A DNA stretch of 64,000 bases. Source: Ampelocalamus luodianensis (taxonomy: Eukaryota > Streptophyta > Magnoliopsida > Poales > Poaceae). The position numbers and the translations under genes were made by a program. Positions 21,240 to 33,446 of the stretch are shown here, piece by piece. Within the stretch, counting starts at the first letter, position 1. Each line of letters starts with the position of its first letter. Location of the stretch: NCBI GenBank assembly GCA_036346255.1, contig CM070640.1, positions 36,947,238 to 37,011,237 on the forward strand. The letters run 5' to 3'. The notes beneath the pieces were generated by a model. That model had not been told where the DNA came from. It saw nothing but the letters and a program-made list of their open reading frames with translations, and did no database searches.

Positions 21240-24200
21240 ATCTCTCTCTCCACAAAATTGCTCGTCCTCGAGCTGAAATAGAGGATAACGCTGTTGAAAA
21301 TCATCGAATTTCTTTCAAGTAGCGTTGGCCGGCGAACAACCCATCCATTGCACTAGAAGTTCCCATGTACCACAATTAAGCCAAGACCGGACAATAGATA
21401 AAGGCGAAGGCACCACACGACCATGAATAATTTCCGGTAGTTGGCCCAAAATAGGAGGTAGCGGTCCTTCGTACTTCTTGAGTAAAGCGATATAGAAGAT
21501 ATTATGGATACGAGCTTAGGAAGGAAGACGAAGATGATAAGCAACTGTTCCAATGCGTTCCTCAACCAAAAAAGGTCCATAAAAACGTGGAGCCAACATA
21601 GAACGCTGTTGATCTGTGATGGAAATAGCTGTACGGTGGTGAAGAAGAAGCCAGGCCCATTCACCCACCTCAAACTGAACCACGCGATGATGCTTGTCAT
21701 AATTTTGCTTCATGTAATCTTGGGCTTGAAGGAGACATTGCGAATTTCAGCAAGAAACTCATCACGGTCGCATCATTGCCGGTCGACTACAACCACTTTG
21801 GCTGTACCCGGTTGGTAAGTCAACAACGTTGGTGGATCACGTCCATAAACGACACGAAAATGCTTGGTACGGAGAGAGGAGTGATACGAAGTATTTTAAC
21901 AAAATTCCGCCCAAGGAAGCCACTGTTTAGGATGATCGCCAAACAAACACTGCAAATACATAGCAATGGTGTGGTTGACCACTTCCGATTAACCATCAGA
22001 TTGTGGATGAAAGGTGGAACTCATGTGAAGCTTGACACCGGCAAGACGAAAGATTTCAGTCCAAAAATTGTTGGTGAAGACGGGATCACGATCGCTGACG
22101 ATAGAACAGGGAATCCCATGTAGGCGAAAAATGTCATCAAAGAACGCGCGAGCGACATAGTTCGCAATGTATGGATGGCCGAGCGGAATAAAATGACTGT
22201 ACTTCGAAAAATGGTCGACAACTGTGAGAATAACCGTTTTACCACCTTCGGAAAGCCTTCAATAAAGTCTATAGATATATCCTCCCAAACAGCCGATGGT
22301 ACGGTCAAAGGTTGTAGAAGCCCCACTGGATGCAAATGTCCTATTTTATTTTTCTGATATATCACACAACCTTTGACATAATCCTGTACCTTTTTGTGAG
22401 CGCTAAGAGTTAAATAAAGCGCCTCAAAAGCGATGTAAAGTTTTCTGGACGCCTTCACGACCAGTACTGTGAGCATCTGCAAGTAAATCAACCCAAAGGA
22501 GCAATGAATCAGCCACAACAATACGCCCCTTGTACAAGAGTATCCCGTCGACGAAGGTCCAACTGGAATCGGCTGTGCCGGCCAACACCTTATCCCGAAG
22601 CACTACCAACTTAGGAATCGAGGAAACCTCTTGCCGAAGTGCCTCAAATATGGTGAATCCGACACTGGACAAGGCCCGAACTGCCATGGAATAGTAGAGA
22701 GACGTTGATCAAGCAAAAATTTTAGGCTATAATGATCCGTCCGAACAAGAAAAACACGCCCCCAAAGGTATGACCGCCAGTGATGGACGACTTTGACTAA
22801 TTCGATCAATTCACGCTCATATGCGGCCAACTTGGTGTGGCGAGGAGCACGCAATAGGTCCACCATCTTGATGCAAGACTGCACCAAACCCTGCACCAGA
22901 CGCATCGCAATCCACCATAAAACGTTTGGTGCAGTTAGGAAGATGAAGTACGGGAGCTGTCACCGGTGCTGCCTTCAAAGCCGCAAATGCGGAATAGGCG
23001 TCGGCCGTCCACAAGAAAGCTTCCTTCTTGAGCAATTTGGTGAGGGGAGCAGCCACCGAGCCATATTCTTTGATAAACTTGTGATAATCCCTGTAAGACC
23101 GAGGAAACCACGAAGTGTCCTCGGTTTTGGCCATGCTTGAACAGCTTCTACTTTCTCAGAATCCAAATAACCGATGATGGCGCATGAGTTGGAGCACCGT
23201 GTGCACTTGCTGAAGGTGTTCTGCTCAAGAGGAACTGTAAACCAGAATATCATCAAAGAAAACGAGGACAAAGCGGCAAATAAAAGGCCTGAGGATGTCA
23301 TTCATAAGTGATTGGAATGTCGCCAGAGCATTCATTAGACTGAACGACATGACCAAGAACTCAAAGTGACCACGATGCGTACGAAACACTATCTTCTCAA
23401 TATCGGGACCATGCATCAAAACCTGATGGTAGCCACTGCACAAATCGAGCTTGGTGAAGAAACGAGCACCATTGAGTTCATCCAAAAGCTCGTCGACGAC
23501 GGGTATAGGAATTTTGTCCTTTATGGTCGTCATTGAGGGCATGATAATCAACGCAGAAGCACCAAGATGCGTCTTGCTTTTTGACAAGCAAAACAGGTGA
23601 TGAAAAAAATCAAAGTACTTTCGCGGATAATACCTTGTGCCAACATTGCATCGCATTGCTTCTCAATTTTGTCCTTCAACAATTGCGGATAACGATATGG
23701 CCAAACAACCATTGGAATAGTACGCAGCAATAGGTGAATATGGTGATCGTGCCGTCGAGGTGGTGGCAACCCATGCGGTTCCTCAAAGAGAGCAAAGAAC
23801 TCGGCCAAAAGATCAGTCACCAACTCGTGGCCAGGGATGGCACAAGTCTGTCCGCCGACCGGTGTAGATTCCAGCCCGGTCCAAGTCACTCGATGGTCAT
23901 CCCGCCAAAACGACATGGTAAGCTTCGTGAAGTCCCAAAGAATAGGCCCCAAGGTGTGGAGCCACTGTACGCCAAGAACTACGTCAAACCCGTTGAGTGG
24001 AATAACGTAACAGTCAGCAAAGAAGTCTTCGTCAGCAACCATGACACGAGTATTAGCACAAACACCGACGTTGGTCACCCGGTCACCGTTCGCCACTGCA
24101 ACTTGCATACCCAACCGTGGAAGTAGAGATAGGCTAAGGTGCTGCGCGATGGCTTCGGCCATAAACGTATGGGTGGAATCGGAGTCCACGAGTGCGAACA

Positions 24201-24992
24201 GTTCTTGTCCTTGAATTGTGATCTTCAACTGCATTGTACAACCTGTGCAGATGCCGGTGAGAGCGTGAAGTGAAATCTCAACATGATCACCGTCGTTGGC
24301 TAGATCGTCGTCGTCGTCAAGCTTGAGGAGAAAAATTTCCTTCATGGAACAACGATGGTTCCGAGAGAATTTCTCGGGGCAATTGTAGCAAAGTCCCTTG
24401 GCGCGTCGATCGGACATCTCCTCCATGAAGAGACGTTGGAATCAGGAGGCGGGGTTGGCCGTGGCGCCGGTGGTCCCGAAGGTACGGCGGAAGCTGGTGT
24501 GGCCACCGCCATAATTGTTGAAGTCGGCATGCTAGACCGTGGCGCCAATGTCCCAGACGTGAAACGCAGATTGGCGGGGTTTTTTTAGTGGAGGCTTCGG
24601 ATCCCTGACGTCTCCTCGAGACACTGCTCATATGCCCTAGCCAAGCTCATGGCCATCTGAAGATGCGTTGGATGTTGAAACTTGATGTCGGTTTGCAACG
24701 GCTTGCCCAACCCGGTGGTGAAAAGTTGCACTTGTTGTAGAGGTGAGAGCGGTTTGACACGGCATAAGAGCGCCAAAAACTTCTTTCGGTGCATGTCAAC
24801 CGTCGTTGTTCGTCGGAGTTGAGCCAATTCGCTAAGAGGATTGTTGTGGATGGGAGGCCCAAACAGCATATTGATGAACTTCGAGAAGTGAACCCATGAA
24901 ATAATACCTTCATCGCATTCGAGTTGGTAGTTCCACTGTTGGGCGACGCCGGTCAAGTGGTAGGATGCCAACCAAACTCGTTCTTCATCCAT
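21240..24992 (-). pseudogene. Broken gag-pol region of the gypsy element
   Basis: Gag: about 24992-24585 (AQQWNYQLE, LNxL/FAL-type repeats), with a CYNC...H...C zinc-knuckle remnant near 24390. Protease: about 24130, where the active-site motif reads DSDSTH, altered at the usual glycine. Reverse transcriptase: 23650-23225, with KLDLCSGYHQ and FFDDILVYS. RNase H: about 22930 (FMVDCDASGAGFG). Integrase: about 22500-22020, including SIDFIEGFPK. The C-terminus near 21240-21390 resembles a chromodomain-like tail (LLVQWMG, FQLEDEQF), with a stop codon where a tryptophan is usual. Frame changes separate these blocks. The element is therefore dead for retrotransposition. Confidence 0.88.
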
Positions 24993-25349
24993 GGTTCGTT
25001 GCCCCCGAAAAATTGTTCACATTGGTTGAACCAATGAAGAGGATCTTGCTCTCCATTGTACGTCGGAAAGGAGAGCTTGTGGAAACGAGAACCATGCACC
25101 TATCTTGTCGCGGAACCCGGGCTCGGGTGGCCTACCTCGGTTGTGGAGGCCGCCGCCGCCTCAGCTGGACGCCGTGGGCAGTGCTGCCGTGCCGCTTGTC
25201 TTCCACCCGACGATCACTTGATCATGTGTGGCTTGCTATGCCTTGATGCCTGCTGATCTTCGTCATCATGATTGTGAGCTGCTGGAACACGTCGTCTAGA
25301 GTTTTGCTTTCCGTGGCGAAGGGTGGTGGTGACGGTTCTGATACCAAAT

Positions 25350-25853
25350 TGATATGGCGTGGATGAACGAGAGAAAAGATCTAACAGAACAATAGCTGGC
25401 GAAGGCGAGGATCGCCCTCACACACGCCGGCACTGTTGTCGACATGCGAGAGGTTCTGATATGCCGAACTTGATGGTGGCAAAAGACTAGTTTATTTCTT
25501 GATTGCCTTTTCTCAATTACATATGCTGCCTTTATAGTCTAGGCGCAAGGAGATTTCGGCTAATGAAATCAGAAAGGCACAAACTGATTCAGAAAGTAAC
25601 TGACTCAAACTCTAACTCAATCTCTAACTTAATCTCTAACTCTATCTTATCTCTTACTAACTATATAGATCACCTTCCTTCATACTATTCGGCGGCCATA
25701 CCATGAACAGTAACCAGGTCCGGTACTGCTACAGTACCCGAGTCCGACACAGCTGCAGAAGCTGAATCGGCAACATGCCTTCTGGCTGAACCAGCCAAGG
25801 CGTCTTGACGCCATCTTCTCTTGTACATCTTTCCGACCAACGCGTCCACAACA
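25350..25853 (-). repeat. 5' LTR of the gypsy element
   Basis: 504 bp. TGATATGG ... CACAACA on +, with TSD AAGCA directly after. The tRNA-Met primer-binding site lies immediately inside on the - strand. Confidence 0.9.
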
Positions 25854-25858
25854 AAGCA

Positions 25859-26764
25859 CTTCTTATATGGCTCTTTTAGATTTCTTGCTAATTGGTGGTA
25901 CAGTGGTACACTATAAAAGTATAAATTAATGCCACTATTCTAACATACTCCTTTTCTCTTCTTGTGCCACTACTAACTAGTAATTCAACAATTTGGTGAC
26001 GCCCTAAGCAACTAATTCTAGTGCTGGGTATTAGCTGAAGAAAAATATATTGTAGTGCTGGATATTAGCTTAAGAAATCACTTCACCATGAGGCTAAAAT
26101 AACATCATGACGATGGCTCTCTAAAATTCTGCAGGAAGTATAGTTCAACAGGCTTTATCAGTAGCAGGGTACAAGTGTAGGAAATGTAGGGAACTAGTAT
26201 ATAGGCAAGTAGTTTCACAGAAGTTCCTTCAAATTTAGTGTCAGGGTTTATCTATTGTCGCACTAAAGGCCATGCTTTGTCCAAATGTCTGTATAAATTG
26301 CTTCAGTAATGAACTCTAGTAGATATAAAGATACACGTTTTTGGCTGGAATTCTGGAAATTAACATTTTCTGTATAAAATGGTTGTTACTATCTATCAGT
26401 TCTTCCGTGTCACCATGTCAGCGTCCTGCTGATGTCCTGTATATTTCCAATGCAGTGCATCTGACCTGGGGTTCCGCTCTGGCATCTGGCTGGTGCTGGA
26501 TGCTAGTGCCTGGTAGTGCAGTACTGCAGTAGCCGCTAGCCAATATTGCCCGGCTGTTGTCAAGTGTAAAAATTTGTGACCGCGAGTTACGGGTTCGTTG
26601 TATTGTTCTCAATTCGTGTCAATTTTGATAAATATGGTATTTACCGATATCGTACCGAAATAATATGGTATTTACCGATATCGAACCGTACTTTCAAAAT
26701 TACCGTACTTACCAAACTAACAATACCATATTTACCGAATGTACCATATTTACCGAACAAGCAT
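25859..26764. other. Intergenic sequence, no gene seen
   Basis: AT-rich. The last 180 bases (26620-26760) are unusually rich in repeats of ATGGTATTTACCGATATCG and TACCGAA words, suggesting the end of an unidentified DNA transposon, but no partner terminus was found. Confidence 0.4.
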
Positions 26765-26773
26765 CCCTAATGG

Positions 26774-28614
26774 GAGTTTTTGGCAGTATTAGCACTGTTC
26801 TCGAATGTTTTAGTGAAAATGGCTCTGGCCGCGCTGTATTTGTAGAAATAGAGTCTCGTCCGCACGGCCACCGTGCGGTTTTTCCATTGGGCCGACACGT
26901 GCAACAACCGCTCGCCATGCGGTCGAGCTGCCCACCACATGACCACCGTGCATTGCCTTACGACTACGGATTTCCTATGCATGCCCTGAGCTCTTACAAG
27001 GAGATTGGCTGCATATAATGTAATATAATCCCCATGTATGCGTAATCAAGTTTGCATGCTTTGAGTAACAAACATACAATCATCATATAATACTACAACC
27101 TAAAAGAAAATAAAGGTACATGAAACATGTTTCCACTAGACACTTAAAATAATATATGGTGCATGCATATGGTTAGTTGAGACATGCAAGATTCCATGCC
27201 AGCTAACTCATCATAAAAAAATTTAGAGACCTAGTTAAGAGCGTGCATGCATGATTAATAATAGTCTGGGATAAATCAAATAATCCAGATGACAAATGCT
27301 TTTGGACATATATTGATGCTATAAATCACCTACTGGAAATTATTAGTTCTTATTTATAGTTTATTTAATTATGAGCCAATGATTCACCAATGAAGTAGCA
27401 TTTTTTACGAAAATTTTACTATGACTAATTTACTAACAACGCAGTTAATAAAAAATTTATAAATAAGAAAAATCACCTACTAATATAGCTAGCTACAAAT
27501 GACAGCAATTAATAACGCTAAAACGTCCCCGAAAATAAAATCGATAGAGAATCAGAGAGCAACTGAGAGAGAGAAACTCGACATTTCACCTCCCTCACAC
27601 CCAGCATTTATCTTATATGATGTCATTCTAAATGTATCTACATTTAGAATGACATCATATAAGATAAATGCTGGGTGTGAGGGAGGTGAAATGCCGAGTG
27701 ACGGGTGTGAGAGAGGTGAAATGCCGAGTGCAATTTAGTTTCATCGTATCGCTCGCGCTCTCTCTCCCTCTCTCTCTCGCCGCTCTCTGGTTCTCTGTCG
27801 ATTTTATTTTTGAGGACGTTTTAGCGTTATTAACCGCTATCATTTGCAGCCATATTAGCAGGTAATTTTTTCTTGTTTATAAATTCTTTATTAACTGCGT
27901 TGTTAGTAAATTAGTCGTAGTAAAATTTTCATAAAAAATGCTATTTCATTGGTGAACCATTTGCTCATAATTAAATAAACTATAAATAAGAACTAATAAT
28001 TTCCGGTAGGTGATTTATAGCATCAATACATATCCAAAAGCATCTGTCATATGGATTATTTGATTTATCCCAGACCATTATTAATCATACATGTAGGCTA
28101 TTAACTAGGTCTTTGAATTTTTCTTACGAGAAACTAACTAGCATGGAATCATACATGTCTCAACTAACCATATGTATGCACCATATATTCTTTTAAATGC
28201 CTAGTGGGAATATGTTTCATGTACCTTTATTTTCTTTTAGGTTGTACTATTATACGATGATTGTATGTTTGTTACTCAAAGCAAGCGAACTTGATTACAC
28301 ATGCATGGGGATTACATTACATTATATGCAGCCAATCTCCTTGTAAGAGCTCAGGGCATGCATATGAAATCCGTAGTCGTAAGGCAATGAAAAGGCAATG
28401 CACAGTGGTCATGCGGTGGGCAGCTCGATCGTATGGTGGCCGTGCGGTATCCCCTCGACCGCACGGTGGCCGTGCGGTAGTCAGCTTGACCGCACGGCCA
28501 TCGTACTGTTGTTGCACGTGTCGGCCCAATGGGAAAATGCCTTGGCTCCATTTTTGTAAATATGATGTGACCAGAGCTATTTTTGAATAGTGCCAATACG
28601 ACAAAAAAAAACTC
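26774..28614. mobile_element. Foldback MULE: one 1.84-kb near-complete inverted repeat
   Basis: Ends GAGTTTTT...AAAAACTC are flanked by a perfect 9-bp TSD CCCTAATGG (26765-26773 and 28615-28623). The whole left half (26774 to about 27640) is the reverse complement of the right half: for example, CATGTTTCCACTAG near 27125-27140 pairs with CTAGTGGGAATATG near 28200, and GAGCTCTTACAAGGAGATTG near 26991 pairs with CAATCTCCTTGTAAGAGCTC near 28332. The centre is CATTCTAAATG TATCTA CATTTAGAATG near 27628-27655. Arms are imperfect, with indels. The right arm has a local duplication of a GGGTGTGAG(G/A)GAGGTGAAAT block. No transposase is present. Confidence 0.9.
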
Positions 28615-28623
28615 CCCTAATGG

Positions 28624-29516
28624 TACCTATATAAAGAGTTACTTATTTTCCGGAAAACACAATTATGTAAAAGAGACACCATTCTTTTGCCAAGTTAGCA
28701 GCATAGCAACCAACGAACAATTCATTGTTATGCAAGTTAATTAAGAGTGTGACCTCAATTTTAAGCCCAGGTCTGTAAAATCATAAAATGCATTGGCAGG
28801 TCAAACTTTGACAATCAACTTTTGTAGCACGAATATCAAGAATTTGTCTGTGCAACTCCTTAATTTTAGCAAACCCATCTATGTTTAGTTTGATTTAGCT
28901 CCACATCCATATGATATGACCCATATGGCCATATATGCCCTTTGTTTATTGTGCAGGACCGTTATCCGCTACGGTCCAGATAAAAGGATCATTTATCACA
29001 TTCTTTTTTAAAGAAAAAAAGGCATTGCACTTATTCCTTTTTTTTCAGAAAAATATAAAGCATTGATCACTTGCCAAGAACAACTCCACAGCACAATTAT
29101 ACTTCACCATGTAGTATACCTGTTCCGTTTCCGCTGCCCATTTCATCTCTATCACCATACGGACCATCCGTGACGATGCTCATCCCCAAAACACAGCTTA
29201 TTTGATATGCTGCGGTGGATGAGCATTCTTCAGCACAGCTTGTCGCGCTGGGGAAATTATACCTGAACTATTACTGAAAACGAAGTTTTCCATTTCTTGA
29301 TATTCACTTTTCTGCAGAAAAAAAACATCATAAACTCCTAATCAAAAACATAATAGTTTCCCTAGAACTCGGCGACTTGGCGATCCTAAACTCCTCAGAT
29401 ATGTGCTACCTTCGTAGCAATTATTGATTAATGAAAATATTCCGGCCACCACGCTAGTTGCCAATCAAACCCAACCCAACCAAATACGTAGTAACATGCA
29501 AGAGCAGTTAGCTGAC
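28624..29516. other. AT-rich intergenic DNA, no gene seen
   Basis: No coding or RNA feature could be supported. In particular, no continuation of the mitochondrial carrier exon at 29517-29622 was found here on the - strand. Confidence 0.45.
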
Positions 29517-29622
29517 CGAGCGGGTGCGTGACGGCGGTGGCGACGGCGACGGCGGTGCCGCTGGCACCGAAGTGGTACGCCGCGTAATGCGGCGGCGGCG
29601 CGTCCCCGGACCCCGGCCGCAT
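29517..29622 (-). pseudogene. Orphan first coding exon of a mitochondrial carrier
   Basis: On -, ATG at 29622 opens a GC-rich exon encoding about 35 residues ending YHFGASGTAVAVATAVTHPL, followed by the first base G of a split codon and a GT donor (CTCG|GTCAGC). Mitochondrial carrier proteins start their first transmembrane helix this way and continue into the PxD/E motif; here HPL plus a split Asp/Glu codon would give P-L-D. A good acceptor (TTTTTCAG|GGG) lies just upstream at 29643, suggesting a 5'UTR intron. The remaining ~270 residues are not found downstream, so the gene is truncated or this is a captured exon. The subfamily cannot be set from one exon. Confidence 0.55.
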
Positions 29623-30162
29623 TGCTCTCCTGCTCAGATCCCCTGAAAAAGATCGGCACGAACCTGCGCGCAAAGAAGAAAAGATGGAGACGAAACAAAA
29701 TGGGGAAGATTCGGGATCTGGACGGTGAAAGAACGCGAGGTAGAATTGTTGGCCAAATCAGGAGAAAAAAAGATGGAATTTGACGCCCGAGATAATCCAA
29801 GATGGCCGCTTCTTGGAAGAAGGGAAAGATCGGAAATTTGACGGCAGGCGAGGAGAGAAAGAACGGGAAAGGGATCAAAACCAGACGAGGAACAGGACCA
29901 AGAATGGAAGTATTTTCACGGTAGCAGGAAGATTTTCGGGGAGCGTAGAAGAGAAAGGAAAAGATTGGATCTTTATTTCCTTGGAATATTTCCACACAGA
30001 ATAATAATAATCCGTGCACCTTTCCCTTTTCCTGTAGTGATTGCGTCACTCGCAACGTACTTTTCCAACGCATCCGCATCGAATCAATGGAATATTGCTT
30101 GCATCTTACAGCGAAATGTTTACTTCATAGATATATATTTAAGGTTGATCCTAAGCATCATA
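29623..30162. other. Putative 5' region of the orphan carrier exon
   Basis: Between the carrier exon and the tRNA gene. On - it holds an acceptor-like TTTTTCAG at 29643 and A/G-rich sequence. A reading frame across it on - has no recognised family and probably reflects UTR/intron sequence. Confidence 0.35.
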
Positions 30163-30234
30163 GGGCATTTGGTCTAGTGGTATGATTCTCGCTTAGGGTG
30201 CGAGAGGTCCCGAGTTCAATTCTCGGAATGCCCC
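30163..30234 (+). tRNA. tRNA-Pro (anticodon AGG)
   Basis: 72 nt. The acceptor stem pairs GGGCATT (30163-30169) with AATGCCC (30227-30233), with discriminator C. The anticodon arm is TCTCGC-TTAGGGT-GCGAGA with AGG in the loop. The T arm is CCGAG-TTCAATT-CTCGG. Internal A box (TGGTCTAGTGG) and B box (GTTCAATTC) give an RNA polymerase III promoter. No CCA is encoded and no intron is present, as expected for a nuclear cytosolic tRNA. TTTT tracts just downstream can terminate Pol III. Confidence 0.97.
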
Positions 30235-30243
30235 ATATGTTCA

Positions 30244-30255
30244 TTTTGTTTTGTA
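30244..30255 (+). terminator. Pol III terminator T-tracts after tRNA-Pro
   Basis: TTTTGTTTTG begins about ten bases past the tRNA 3' end; four-T runs suffice for Pol III termination in plants. Confidence 0.6.
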
Positions 30256-30431
30256 TTTTCTCTTTGTATTCTATTCCTTTTACAATGTTATATTTGTATT
30301 TTTTTCTTGTCATCTAGCCTTACAAATGGCTACAACATAACTGTTGCAATTCTTAAGCAATAATGTAAATTTCATTGATTATATATGTTCATGTTCGTGT
30401 AATTTCTTCTAGCGTGACAATATTTTACCTT

Positions 30432-31763
30432 GACTAGCTAAGTGCCCGCATGATTGTTGCGAAATACCAAACAAAATTATTTCTTGTGTTGTATAGTAAT
30501 AAAAAAATTAAAAGTATGCCAAAACCATATTCCATTAGTTAATCGTCATGCTATGGCGTATGAGATTCAATAAAAATATATGCAAAGGAACAAATTGGCG
30601 TGGGTAGTGGACACGCATGGGAGTTTGTATGTGTGTGCAATGAGTGGGGCGTGCGTGTGGTGTGCCTCCTCTGTGTACTCTTAAAACAAATTACTAGATG
30701 GAGAGTACATCCACGTGCTATATTTGTGTTCTTTTGTTTCCGCAGGCGAGCATCGTGTGGTTACCATCGAATGCAGTGGGCATGAGCATGACCAAATTTT
30801 ATGACAATTCTCTCTTCCCAGCGAGGACCCCCCAATTCTAGATCGGTTAAGGCTTTGATTCTCAAAAGAACCATAATGAAGTAATTACGACAAGAATAAA
30901 ATTCACAAAATAGATAAAGGCTATGTAAAATATATGAAAAATTTGGAGCATTAATCATGTACTTTTGCGTATTCACCCATTATTACGATGAAAGCTAAAG
31001 CGACAATGCCTACCGTGAGGTCAATCCCTGTAGCATTCATGTGTTGGACACTACGAGGTTCTAGAAGGTGATCTCATTGTCCATCGTAGGCATCAATAGC
31101 TTCACCCAACGCTATAACGATGTTCTTCATCCACGCAGACACAGTGGGCTAGCAGAGCAACCTGCTCGCTCAATGATGTTGGCCCCATGTGCCACACTAC
31201 CGCCTCAGCTGCACCGTACCCGCCCTATTTGTTCCAATTGCATTGCTTCCTCACACTCCTCATGTCCCCATCAGTGCATGCTGTCACTTGCTTTGCTCCC
31301 GAGCGCTGTCGTTCATAGATCTCTATGCCACAGAGTGCTCGGGCGTCGCTGCCTCATCGATCGCAGCTAGCTTGCTGTCACCCATGCGCTGACATCAACG
31401 TGCCGCTGCATGAGGCCAGAATGATGTAAATTAGAAGGGGAACTAAAGAGAGGAGGGTCATCGTGAGGGTGACATGGGAGATGATGATCGGGAGTACATG
31501 GGAGTGTTTGTTAGTAGAGATCGTAAGGGAAGGGGATAGTTTGTTAGGAGAGTTTGTTAGTAGAGATCGTAAGGGAAGGGGATAGTTTGTTAGGAGAGAG
31601 AGAGATTTGTTCGGGAGAGATGGTAGGCGATTCCTCGTGAGAAAAAAATCAGGTGAGCGGGGAAGGCCCACCCTTCGACACCATATTTTTATGTGAGGAG
31701 GGAGAGGGGGCACATAAAACACATCACTCACCACCACTAGAGTCTTTTTAAGTAGTAGAGACA
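30432..31763. mobile_element. Putative DNA element with TAGCTAAGTGCCCGC start
   Basis: The interval begins with CTAGCTAAGTGCCCGC and ends near TTTTTAAGTAGTAGAGA, sequences I associate with a repeated grass element. I found no clean TSD and no coding domain. Inside, a 46-bp exact tandem duplication starts at 31507 and 31553 (TTTGTTAGTAGAGATCG...). Element class is uncertain. Confidence 0.3.
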
Positions 31764-31843
31764 AATGATAACATCTTACTAGAGGTGGCCAAATGGGTTG
31801 TGCCAGTCAGGCCAGCTCAAAGGACGCAACTGTTGGCCCGTCC

Positions 31844-33446
31844 TAGAAATGGCACGGCTGCCACCACCTAAATGGGTCGTGCTGGCCTCGCACGACGAAC
31901 CATGCCATATTTGGGTCGCGACCTCAGCCCAGTGGGCCGACCCAGCACAGCCCAAACACGACACGACTTGTCTAGGCACAACATGTTTAGGCATGGTTAG
32001 CTAACGGTCTGTAATATCCCAAAAATTGGAGTGTTTTTTAAGCATTTAAAAATAAAAGTAACCATTTGAATTTTCTTGGTTAAGTTTAAGCTTAATTTTA
32101 ATTTTTAGAAATTAAAATGATTTAATGTGAATAATATAAACTTAAATTAAATTCAAAACTATTTTATTTGGGTTCTCTGAGTTTTAGAGAATTTTTTGGA
32201 ATTTTCTAGGAATTTTTGGAGTTTATTTGTATTTCTTTGAACTCGGTTTTATTTAATCAAAATTTTGAAATTCGGAAATCTTCCTTTTTTGGATTTTTCC
32301 TTTTGGACCGAATTTCTTTTCTTCCCGGGCTTTTTCCTTTTTGCTCCGGCCTTCTTCTTTCGTCGTCGGCCTAGGCTGTTCCTTCTTCTCCCGCGCACCA
32401 AGACCAGTTTGCCTCCTACTTCTCTCTGTCTCTCTGCCGAGCGGGCCCGCCTATCAATGCGTCCTCCTTCCTCGTTCCTCCGATCTCCTTGCACCATGTC
32501 TGAACCGGACACGACTATCACCGTCCCAGTTCTGGTTTCTTCCTCTTTGGTTCTTTTATAAACATGCCGCCCATGCCAAAAGTTACGCCCCGTCCTCCTC
32601 GTCTAAAGCCCTAAGTCGACACCCCGATTCCATTGCCGCCTTCGTCGGAATTCGCTTTTCTCGTTGTCGGCCGCCAAAGCTCTTTGTCGCGAGTTTTGAG
32701 ACTGTTGCAGCTCCTCCTTTCACACCGTCACCGCCGTTGGACTCGCTTCATCGTGTTCTACCCGGTGCTCTCTTCCTCTTCGCTTGTGAATCCCCGAGTC
32801 GTCGTCGCCCTCGTTGTCACCAAGTCCGGCCGTTGCCTCCGTATCCGATCTAGTAGCCAGTGAGTCCCTATGTTTTCCCATGCACGTCATGTCATGTTCC
32901 CGTTTATCCTCTTCCAATCCCCCTTGCTGTCTCTTCGCCGCCGTGGTGCCTCGTCACCATCGTCCTTCTTCTCCGTCACCAGTCATCGTTGTGCTGCCAT
33001 CCCTGTCCTTCTCCAGTCATCCCGAGCCTCCCTTCGTGTTTCCCTCATTGTCGCCAACCCCATGCTCACCTCCATCACCACTGGGCATGTTTGCTTCGCC
33101 GTCTCCATCGCGCACCCGAGCAGCCGTTCCGCCGCTGTCGCTATTCTTGCTGCCTCGCCGATGCCCTTGCTGCGCCACTGCCACCCGAAGAACCCCTGTG
33201 CCACCAGCGTCCCGTTTTTGCCCTTGCCACCCGTCCTTTCGCAGCCGCTCACCGTCGTAGCTATGCGCAAGCCACCACCGGAGCTACTCCTCTGTTTATC
33301 TCTCTTCCACCTAGCCGGCCATGTCAGCGCCCCGTCAACCCTGCTGCTTGCGTGTCATCCCCGTGGTAGCATGCGTTGCATGCTCCAAACCCTAACACAA
33401 TGACATGATGCTTAAGAACCTTGTACCCTATAAGAGCACATTTTTT
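31844..33446 (+). repeat. 1603-bp direct duplication, copy 1
   Basis: The block consists of hAT subterminal DNA followed by an LTR fragment starting TGTAATATCCC at 32010 and ending near CCCTATAAGAGCACA. It repeats immediately at 33447-35046; matching landmarks (TGTAA(T/C)ATCCC at 32010/33613, TAG(A) at 31844/33447) keep a constant offset of 1603. Long reading frames in it (32.3-33.4 kb) are not conserved as proteins between the copies. Confidence 0.85.

Larger units (their letters stand above)
20785..25853 (-). mobile_element. Degenerate Ty3/gypsy (chromovirus-like) retrotransposon, LTR to LTR
   Basis: LTRs at 20785-21237 and 25350-25853 start TGATATGGCGTGGATGAA (the left with an extra TGATA) and end CACAACA. 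A perfect 5-bp TSD AAGCA lies at 20780-20784 and 25854-25858. On -, TGGTATCAGAACC, complementary to initiator tRNA-Met, lies just inside the right LTR (25335-25347), and a purine tract GGAGAGAGAGATAA abuts the left LTR. Coding order on - is gag, protease, reverse transcriptase, RNase H, integrase, as in Ty3/gypsy elements, followed by a chromodomain-like tail. Several frameshifts and stop codons break the polyprotein. Confidence 0.93.

Noticed and set aside
26620..26764. TTTACCGATATCG-rich repeats as a transposon end
   Set aside because: No partner terminus or TSD could be found, so not listed as an element.
29465..30079. 204-aa frame on - covering the carrier exon
   Set aside because: It is out of frame with the carrier exon and has no family features; the carrier reading in the other frame is better supported.
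32265..33403. Long frames in three phases in the duplicated block
   Set aside because: Not conserved between the two copies of the duplication; they fit a C-rich LTR leader.
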